This document shows, in pieces, positions 1 through 4,622 of a DNA stretch of 7,894 nt. Under the pieces are notes generated by a model that worked only from the letters and a program-made list of their open reading frames with translations, did no database searches and was not told where the DNA came from. Origin of the DNA: Zoogloea sp044344315 (lineage in GTDB: Bacteria > Pseudomonadota > Gammaproteobacteria > Burkholderiales > Rhodocyclaceae); the NCBI RefSeq assembly GCF_044344315.1, contig NZ_JBIJDC010000156.1:1-7894 (forward strand). Direction: 5' to 3'. A program made the position numbers and the translations under genes. Each line of letters starts with the position of its first letter. Position 1 is the stretch's first letter.

Positions 1-54
1 CTGTGTACCTGTCTTGATCCGGGTCACCCGACGCTTGATCTTCTTCTGCTCCAT
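1..54 (-). CDS. Possible N-terminus of an unidentified protein, cut by the left edge
   Basis: Reading the minus strand from an ATG at 54-52 gives 18 open codons up to the window edge (MEQKKIKRRVTRIKTGTQ), a very basic start. Most third codon positions are G or C, as in the real genes here, which favours coding. There is only a G-rich stretch very close to the ATG and no well-spaced Shine-Dalgarno. The frame is also open upstream as far as a stop at 94-96, so another start is possible. I do not recognise the protein. It would follow the decarboxylase gene on the same strand, about 146 nt after its stop, with a REP-like element between them. It could be a chance open stretch. Confidence 0.28.
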   Translation of the reverse strand, partial: MEQKKIKRRVTRIKTGTQ

Positions 55-105
55 GGCCCCACCGATTTCATCGACTCCGGCCAGAATCCTAGCTCAACGG
101 CGGGG

Positions 106-141
106 AGAGGGTTTCGCGACACCCTCTGAAGTCGCCCCTAC
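106..141 (-). repeat. Variant REP-like palindromic element
   Basis: On the minus strand GTAG (141-138) is followed by GGGCGAC (137-131), a 10-nt loop and GTCGC (120-116). The first 18 nt of this element, read on plus as CTGAAGTCGCCCCTACAG (126-143), also occur at 2256-2273. An overlapping inverted repeat, AGAGGGT (106-112) with ACCCTCT (121-127), could form an alternative hairpin. The element lies about 60 nt downstream of the decarboxylase stop. It has no U-run, so it is not a classic terminator. Confidence 0.5.
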
Positions 142-200
142 AGGTCGGCCCGGAAGCCACTGTCAGGGTATCCGGAGCGTCCCTGGCCTCTGTTGGGCCC

Positions 201-974
201 TCACTCCCCTCTGAATACCGGCTTGCGCTTTTCCTTGAAGGCCTGGATGCCTTCGGCGTAGTCCTGGCTGTTGTACACCACCCGGCGCAGGCCCTGGATG
301 CGTTCGAAGTCTTCGGGCGACATGGTGTGGGCGCCGGCGAGGATGCGCAGCTGCTCCTTCATCACCGAGATGGAGAGGGGGGCGTTGGCGGCGATGCGGC
401 GGGCGATGGCGTAGGTAGCTTCTTCCAGGTCGGCGGCGTCGGTGACGTGGTTGATGATGCCCAGGCTGCACAGGCGCTCGGCGGGGATGGGAGCGGCGGT
501 AAAGAGCATCTCCTTGGCCAGGCGCAGGTTGGCGGCGTTGAGAAAGGTGAGCAGGCCGCCGACGTTGTAGGGCACGTTGAGCTTGGCGGGCGTGGCGGCA
601 AAGGTGGCGTCGCGGGCGGCCACGATGAGGTCGCAGGCGAAGGCGGTTTCGCAGGCGCCGCCCCACACGCTGCCTTCGATCATGGCGATGATGGGGGCGG
701 GGAAGGTCTCGATCTCGCGCACCAGCTTGCGCAGGGGGTCGCGCCAGGCCAGGGGGTCGAGGCCGGCGGCGGGGAGCTCCTCGATGTCGTGGCCCGCCGA
801 CCAGACCTTGCAACCGGCCCGGGCGCGCAGCACCACGCAGCGCACGCCCACGGCGCGGAAGGATTCGAGGGCGGTGGCAAAGACCTGGACCATCTCCTCG
901 CAGAGGGCGTTGCGGCGGGCTTCCCGGTCGAGGGTGAGGGTGGCGATGTGGTCGGTGATGTCGATGAGCAGCAT
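201..974 (-). CDS. scpB: Methylmalonyl-CoA decarboxylase (ScpB/YgfG type, crotonase superfamily)
   Basis: This 257-residue crotonase-fold protein should decarboxylate (R)-methylmalonyl-CoA to propionyl-CoA in the cytoplasm. It resembles E. coli YgfG/ScpB (about 261 residues) along its length: SAGHDIEELP (59-68), GSVWGGACE (101-109), VPYN (134-137), HTMSPEDFERIQGLRR (216-231) and the C-terminal EKRKPVF. Positions corresponding to the E. coli active-site residues His66, Gly110 and Tyr140 are His62, Gly106 and Tyr136, all kept at a constant offset of four. The start is fixed: the frame has a stop at 1005-1007 and no other start before the ATG at 974. No Shine-Dalgarno is visible, unlike the transport operon. 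The E. coli gene sits beside a methylmalonyl-CoA mutase and a CoA transferase, but here neither is present and the neighbour is an EamA exporter. A generic enoyl-CoA hydratase/isomerase is the alternative, but the GSVWGG motif argues against it. Confidence 0.85.
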   Translation of the reverse strand: MLLIDITDHIATLTLDREARRNALCEEMVQVFATALESFRAVGVRCVVLRARAGCKVWSAGHDIEELPAAGLDPLAWRDPLRKLVREIETFPAPIIAMIEGSVWGGACETAFACDLIVAARDATFAATPAKLNVPYNVGGLLTFLNAANLRLAKEMLFTAAPIPAERLCSLGIINHVTDAADLEEATYAIARRIAANAPLSISVMKEQLRILAGAHTMSPEDFERIQGLRRVVYNSQDYAEGIQAFKEKRKPVFRGE

Positions 975-1001
975 GGCGGTGGGGGATGGAGGCGGTGTGC
1001 C

Positions 1002-1007
1002 ATTTTA
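1002..1007 (-). promoter_or_regulatory. Weak candidate -10 element before scpB
   Basis: The minus strand reads TAAAAT about 27 nt before the scpB start, in an otherwise GC-rich 78-nt gap. It is the best sigma70-like -10 hexamer in this gap. I see no convincing -35 at 16-18 nt; GAATTC of the 16-nt repeat is in roughly the right place but is a poor match. The same bases also form the in-frame stop (TAA) upstream of scpB, so this may be chance. Confidence 0.2.
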
Positions 1008-1023
1008 GGCCGGGTTGGTCGAG

Positions 1024-1039
1024 TGAATTCGACCCCACA
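1024..1039 (-). repeat. 16-nt direct repeat, copy 1 (after the EamA gene)
   Basis: TGTGGGGTCGAATTCA on the minus strand, 13 nt downstream of the EamA gene's stop codon. An identical copy in the same orientation lies at 2338-2353, downstream of the hydrolase gene. The flanking bases differ. Confidence 0.6.
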
Positions 1040-1052
1040 CAAGCCGCAGCCT

Positions 1053-1949
1053 TCAGCCTCTTTTGCCGACCAGCACCACCCCGGCCACCACCAGCGCACC
1101 GCCGAGGATCTGGAACAGACCGATGGCTTCGTCGAGGATGATCCAGCCCAGGAACAGGGTGACCACCGGGCCGAGGGTGCCGATGAGGGACACCGGCCCG
1201 GCCCCCAAGCGGCGGATGGCTTCGGACACCATCCACACGGGCAGCACGGTGGAGAACAGGGCCATGGCGCCCGCCAACATCATCACCGGGGCGGGCTGGA
1301 TGAGCAGGCCGAGGGGACGGGTCAAGGCAAAGTGGGCGAGGCACAGCAGACAGGCGGCGGTGCTGGCCCAGGCGGTGACCCGGGCGGCGCCCAGGCGGCC
1401 CACGGCCTGGCCGTTTCCCATCAGGTAGAGGGCGTAGGACACGGCGCTGGCAAACACCAGACCGCCGCCCACCAGCACGTCGTGCATGTCGCCGGCCACG
1501 TGCAGGTCGTGAGCCACGGCCAGCGCGATGCCGGCGTAGCACAGGACGATGGAGCCCATGGCCCGGCGGCTGATGTGCTTGCCCAGGAAGAGCGCCGACA
1601 GCACCACCACCAGCGTCGGGTAGGCAAACAGGATCAGCCGCTCCAGGGCGGCGGAGATGTATTGCAGGCCGAGAAAATCCAGGTAGCTGGCCAGGTAGTA
1701 GCCGGTGAGGCCCAGGCCCAGCATCAGGCCGATGTCGCGCCGGCCCATGGGCTCGGGCTTGCGGGTGCGCTGGTCGTGCCAGCCCAGGGCAAGGAAGAAG
1801 GGCAGCGAAAAGCCCATGCGCAGGGCCAGCAGGGTGACCGCGTCCACGCCATAGGGATAGGCCAGCTTGATGAGGATGGCCTTGAAGGAGAAGCCCACTG
1901 CGCCGAGGACGGCAAAGAGGAGGCCGATGTGGTTGCCGGGGGAGTTCAT
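1053..1949 (-). CDS. EamA-family (DMT superfamily) membrane transporter
   Basis: A 298-residue inner-membrane protein with about ten hydrophobic segments in two EamA halves (roughly residues 10-145 and 159-294), the usual length for the family. Typical features are the first helix running into GAVGFSFKAILIKLAY (16-31), the block GLQYISAALERLILFAYPTL (94-113) with FLGKHIS after it, and in the second half SLIGTLGPVVTLFLGWIILDE (254-274). The family mostly exports small metabolites such as amino acids; the substrate cannot be read from the sequence. The ATG at 1949 is the only start: the frame is closed by a stop at 1974-1976 and the first helix begins at once. No Shine-Dalgarno precedes it. The upstream gap holds a perfect palindrome and REP-like elements, so this gene probably has its own promoter. 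The scpB start follows 78 nt after its stop. Confidence 0.88.
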   Translation of the reverse strand: MNSPGNHIGLLFAVLGAVGFSFKAILIKLAYPYGVDAVTLLALRMGFSLPFFLALGWHDQRTRKPEPMGRRDIGLMLGLGLTGYYLASYLDFLGLQYISAALERLILFAYPTLVVVLSALFLGKHISRRAMGSIVLCYAGIALAVAHDLHVAGDMHDVLVGGGLVFASAVSYALYLMGNGQAVGRLGAARVTAWASTAACLLCLAHFALTRPLGLLIQPAPVMMLAGAMALFSTVLPVWMVSEAIRRLGAGPVSLIGTLGPVVTLFLGWIILDEAIGLFQILGGALVVAGVVLVGKRG

Positions 1950-2063
1950 GGGGCAGGCGCAGACGGCCGGAGTTCACAGGCCTCCATTAGGCCAGCCGCC
2001 GGTCCTGGGGGGAATGCGTATGTTCCGAGGAGGGGGTTAGGGAATGGTGAAGGGTCGGGGGTG

Positions 2064-2081
2064 GAAGCATGGGCATGCTTC
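2064..2081. repeat. Perfect 8-bp palindrome with 2-nt centre
   Basis: GAAGCATGGGCATGCTTC: two 8-nt arms in exact inverted orientation around GG, centred about 123 nt upstream of the EamA start. It could be an operator for a dimeric regulator, or another REP-like hairpin, since GTGG stands just before the first arm. There is no U-run for a terminator. Confidence 0.45.
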
Positions 2082-2159
2082 GGGCCCAGGCAGCGGAGGC
2101 CGGATGAACCTAATTTCCTCTGTTTAACGCGTCGTCTGACGGTCGATACGGTCTCTCCT

Positions 2160-2185
2160 GTCGGGGCGACTTGTAGGGGCGACTC
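2160..2185 (+). repeat. Two tandem 13-nt half-REP copies
   Basis: GTCGGGGCGACTT (2160-2172) and GTAGGGGCGACTC (2173-2185) repeat the first 12-13 nt of the complete REP that begins at 2186, so its 5' half occurs three times in a row with a 13-nt period. The first copy has one changed base in the GTAG head. Confidence 0.6.
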
Positions 2186-2271
2186 GTAGGGGCGACTTCA
2201 GTCGCCCATCCACGCGTCGATCACAGGCATGCCCTTGATCTCAGCCCGCGGGCGACTGAAGTCGCCCCTAC
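2186..2271. repeat. REPIN-like pair of inverted REP hairpins
   Basis: A 22-nt arm at 2186-2207 (GTAG followed by GGGCGACTTCAGTCGCCC) is repeated exactly, in inverted orientation, at 2250-2271 with 42 nt between. Each arm is itself a hairpin: GGGCGACT and AGTCGCCC pair around a TC centre. A GTAG-like head plus imperfect palindrome, paired head-to-head, is the layout of REP elements and REPINs, which are moved by RAYT (TnpA-REP) transposases. No such transposase is in this window. The element starts about 90 nt after the hydrolase stop and could shape the 3' end of that transcript. Confidence 0.65.
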
Positions 2272-2337
2272 AGTCCCTCCAGCCGCCCTCAGCGTGTCCC
2301 ACAAGCGGCCAGTGGAGGGCAACCGAGGAAAACAGGA

Positions 2338-2353
2338 TGAATTCGACCCCACA
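2338..2353 (-). repeat. 16-nt direct repeat, copy 2 (after mhpC)
   Basis: TGTGGGGTCGAATTCA on the minus strand, beginning 9 nt after the hydrolase stop codon. It is identical to 1024-1039 and has the same relation to the gene before it. Confidence 0.6.
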
Positions 2354-2362
2354 GGAGGGTGC

Positions 2363-3226
2363 TCAGTGCGTCAGGAAGTCCAGCACCATGCGGTTGAACT
2401 TGTCGGCGTGTTCCCACTGGGCCCAGTGGCCGCAGCGGTTGAAGATGTGCAGCTCGGCGTTGGGCATGCCCCAGATCAGGCGCAGGCCCACGTCCATGGG
2501 CACGAAGCGGTCGTCGCGACCCCAGATGACCAGGGCCGGGGCGGTGACTTCGCCCAGGCGCGGCCCGAAGTCGGGGAACTGCTTGGGGTTGGCGGCCAGG
2601 CTCTTGACGAAGTTGTCCAGGTGGTCGCGGCGGGCCAGCATGTTGTCCAGGCGGGCCTGGAAAAGCTCTTCGGTGAGGCTGCTGCTATCGAACACAAAGA
2701 CGGCCATCATCTTCTTGAGGTTCTCGATGGTGGGCTCGCGGTACAGGCCCTGGAGCAGCTTGATGCCTTCGGTGGGCATGGGCACAAACTGGCTGGGGCC
2801 GCCGGTACCGCCGCCCATCAGCACCAGCTTGCCGACCCGCGCCGGGTTGGCGAGGGCAAAGGCCACGGCGCTGTGGCCGCCCATGGAGTTGCCGATGATG
2901 TGCACCTTGTCGAGGCCCAGGCCGTCGAGCAGGCCCTTGAGGGCGCGGGCATTCAGATCAGACCGGGAGCCGGTGCACACGATGGGGTCGCTCTTGCTCC
3001 AGCCCGGGCAGTCCATGAGGATGACCTGGTAGCCGGCATTTACCAGCGGCTCGATGTTGCGGTTGAAGTTGGCCCAGCCGCTGGCCCCGGGGCCGGAGCC
3101 GTGCAGCATGACCACGGTTTCGGCGCCTTCGCCGGCGATGTTGTAGTGCAGTTGCAGGTCCAGGTCGCCTTCCTGGATGCGGATGAAGCGGCTGGTGGCG
3201 GCTTCGGTCAGGGTGGGGGTGCTCAT
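2363..3226 (-). CDS. mhpC: Meta-cleavage product C-C bond hydrolase (MhpC-like)
   Basis: A 287-residue alpha/beta hydrolase that should split the ring-fission product of a catechol-type compound, giving 2-hydroxypenta-2,4-dienoate and a carboxylic acid (succinate if the substrate comes from 3-(2,3-dihydroxyphenyl)propionate). The triad is Ser114 in GNSMGG (112-117), Asp239 in GRDDRFVP (236-243) and His267 in CGHWAQWEH (265-273), each offset by two from BphD Ser112, Asp237 and His265. Arg192 and Trp268 match BphD Arg190 and Trp266. HGSGPGASGW (42-51) supplies the oxyanion region. The stretches SGSRSDLNAR-like (85-94), PMPTEGIK (149-156), PTIENLK (165-171) and NFVKSLAANPKQFPDFGPRL (205-224) look closer to E. 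coli MhpC than to BphD. GAAAGGA lies 7 nt before the ATG. It is the last gene of the transport unit, 37 nt after the hemerythrin gene. BphD, XylF or similar activity remains possible. Confidence 0.88.
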   Translation of the reverse strand: MSTPTLTEAATSRFIRIQEGDLDLQLHYNIAGEGAETVVMLHGSGPGASGWANFNRNIEPLVNAGYQVILMDCPGWSKSDPIVCTGSRSDLNARALKGLLDGLGLDKVHIIGNSMGGHSAVAFALANPARVGKLVLMGGGTGGPSQFVPMPTEGIKLLQGLYREPTIENLKKMMAVFVFDSSSLTEELFQARLDNMLARRDHLDNFVKSLAANPKQFPDFGPRLGEVTAPALVIWGRDDRFVPMDVGLRLIWGMPNAELHIFNRCGHWAQWEHADKFNRMVLDFLTH

Positions 3227-3263
3227 GGGGGTGTCCTTTCAATCCGTTGGGGGTGCGGGCGGG

Positions 3264-3845
3264 TCAGCCTTCGTAGGGGCCGGCGCCGAAGCCGATGGGA
3301 GGGGGCGCCGAGGCCACCAGTTTCGAGAAGATGGCGGCGAAATCCTCGCCGGGCAGGCTGCCCATATTGTTGCCCATGGCCGCCAGCTCGGCGTCGATCT
3401 CGGCCCAGTCGTCAGGGGTGAAGTGCTTGCGCAGCAGGGGCAGGATCTCGCGCTCTTCGAGGATCATGTGGTTGCGGTAGAACTCGGCGTAGGTGTCGAA
3501 GGCGGCCGACAGGCCGGCCACGTCGGCCGGGTTCTTCTCGAAGGCGTCCAGGGCCTTCTCCAGCAGGGCGATACGTTCGGCGGTGCCGGCGTGCTGGCGG
3601 AAGAGCTTGTCGAGCAGCTCGCGGCCCTCGTCGGTGCGGGCGGCGAGGCGGCCGAAGAGCAGGCGGTCTTCCTTGGGGTGGTGCTGCTGCTCGGGGTAGG
3701 CCTCCAGGTAGTCCACCATGCCGCGCAGCAGCTTGATGTCGGGCTTGAGGCGGCCGGCGCCGATCTCCTTGAGCATGAAGCGGACGGCGTGGAGGATGGC
3801 CGCCAGGGATTGGTGTTCGTCCGCCAGGACTTGCAGTGCGCGCAT
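3264..3845 (-). CDS. Hemerythrin HHE-domain protein
   Basis: A soluble, mostly alpha-helical protein of 193 residues when started at the ATG at 3845, which has GGAG (3854-3857) 8 nt upstream. A TTG at 3869 in the same frame would add eight residues and overlap the end of livF, but has less support. Candidate di-iron ligands are His11 (DEHQSL), His55/His56 and Glu59 (HHPKED), His85 (RQHAG), and His126 and Glu130 (NHMILEE), the usual spacing of a four-helix hemerythrin site. After about residue 145 there is a tail not part of that core, ending in a Pro/Gly-rich stretch. The family binds O2 or helps with NO and iron stress; the role here is not known. It lies 20 nt after livF and 37 nt before mhpC, on the same strand, so it is probably co-transcribed with both. 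Confidence 0.85.
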   Translation of the reverse strand: MRALQVLADEHQSLAAILHAVRFMLKEIGAGRLKPDIKLLRGMVDYLEAYPEQQHHPKEDRLLFGRLAARTDEGRELLDKLFRQHAGTAERIALLEKALDAFEKNPADVAGLSAAFDTYAEFYRNHMILEEREILPLLRKHFTPDDWAEIDAELAAMGNNMGSLPGEDFAAIFSKLVASAPPPIGFGAGPYEG

Positions 3846-3865
3846 GGGCGTGTCTCCGGTTGAGT

Positions 3866-4621
3866 TCAATTAGCCAGCATTTCCTGATGCTTGCTGGCCA
3901 GGCCCAGGTAGCTTTCGATGACGCGGGGGTCGTTGCGCAGGCTGGTGGCTTCGCCGTGCATCTTGATGGCGCCGTTCTCCAGCACGTAGGCGTAGTCGGC
4001 CACCTGCAGGGCGGCGCGGGCGTTCTGCTCCACCAGCAGGATGGACACGCCGCGGCGGCGCAGCTCGGCGATGATGCGGAAGATCTCGCGCACGATCAGC
4101 GGCGCCAGACCCAGGCTGGGTTCGTCGAGCATCAGCAGCTTGGGCTTGGCCATCAGGGCCCGGCCCACCGCCAGCATCTGCCGCTCGCCGCCCGACAGGG
4201 TGCCGGCCGCCTGGGCGCGGCGCTCCTTGAGCCGCGGGAAGAGGGTAAACACCTCCTCCATCGTCTCGGGGTGGTCCTTGTGGCCGTGGCGGCTGCGCTG
4301 AAAGGCGCCCAGCAGCAGGTTGTCCTCGATGCTCATGGAGCCGAACAGCTCGCGCTTCTCGGGCACCAGGTTCATGCCGCGCACCACCATGCGCTCCACT
4401 TCCGGGATCTGTTCGATGCTGCCGTCGAAGGCCACCTGGCCGGCCGACGGGAGCAGGCCCATGATGGCCGACAGGGTAGTGGTCTTGCCGGCGCCGTTGG
4501 GGCCGATCACGGTGACGATCTGGCCCTCGCCCACGGCGAGGCTGATCTTGCTCACCGCCTCGACCTTGCCGTAGGCCACGGAGAGGTCTTTCACTTCGAG
4601 TACGTTCTTCTGTGTGCTCAT
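3866..4621 (-). CDS. livF: Branched-chain amino acid-type ABC transporter ATPase, LivF type
   Basis: A 251-residue ATP-binding subunit that powers a HAAT-family importer at the inner face of the membrane. Walker A is GPNGAGKT (40-47), the signature is LSGGERQ (142-148), Walker B is LLMLDEP (162-168), and VEQN (197-200) puts Gln where most ABC proteins have the H-loop His, as is normal in LivF. LVPEKRELF (85-93) corresponds to the LivF-typical VPEGR-F segment. The ATG at 4621 is chosen because GGAGGT (4629-4634) lies 7 nt before it; the longer frame to 4705 would run deep into the upstream gene. That ribosome site lies inside the last codons of the fused permease gene, and only 1 nt separates the two genes, which suggests translational coupling. 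Substrate is unlikely to be leucine: the neighbours point to an aromatic acid. Confidence 0.93.
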   Translation of the reverse strand: MSTQKNVLEVKDLSVAYGKVEAVSKISLAVGEGQIVTVIGPNGAGKTTTLSAIMGLLPSAGQVAFDGSIEQIPEVERMVVRGMNLVPEKRELFGSMSIEDNLLLGAFQRSRHGHKDHPETMEEVFTLFPRLKERRAQAAGTLSGGERQMLAVGRALMAKPKLLMLDEPSLGLAPLIVREIFRIIAELRRRGVSILLVEQNARAALQVADYAYVLENGAIKMHGEATSLRNDPRVIESYLGLASKHQEMLAN

Positions 4622-4622
4622 C

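Larger units (their letters stand above)
1950..2362. other. 413-nt intergenic region with layered repeats
   Basis: There is no credible gene here: open frames across it are continuations of antisense frames. It holds, from left to right, G-rich sequence (2010-2060), a perfect 18-nt palindrome (2064-2081), an AT-richer patch (about 2108-2129), tandem half-REPs (2160-2185), a pair of inverted REPs (2186-2271), a 7-bp inverted repeat CCCTCCA/TGGAGGG (2275-2281 and 2313-2319) and a copy of the 16-nt repeat (2338-2353). It separates the end of the transport/hydrolase operon from the EamA gene. I see no strong sigma70 promoter in it. Confidence 0.7.

Noticed and set aside
2101..2160. AT-richer patch with TTAAAC and AAATTAGG as a promoter for the EamA gene
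   Set aside because: No -35/-10 pair with 16-18 nt spacing could be found on the minus strand.
327..2189. A 620-codon plus-strand frame and a 604-codon minus-strand frame (163-1977) across scpB and the EamA gene
   Set aside because: Both run through two well-supported genes and a gap, have low-complexity Arg/Pro/Gly/His composition and match no family I know.
2160..2271. The repeated GTAGGGGCGACT units as a CRISPR array
   Set aside because: The units are in direct contact or inverted, with no regular unique spacers and no cas genes.
2275..2319. CCCTCCA/TGGAGGG inverted repeat as a terminator for mhpC
   Set aside because: The 31-nt loop is long, the stem is only 7 bp and no U-run follows on the minus strand.
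3846..3869. TTG start for the hemerythrin protein overlapping the livF stop
   Set aside because: The ATG at 3845 has a well-placed GGAG and leaves the whole hemerythrin core intact; the eight extra residues add no conserved feature.
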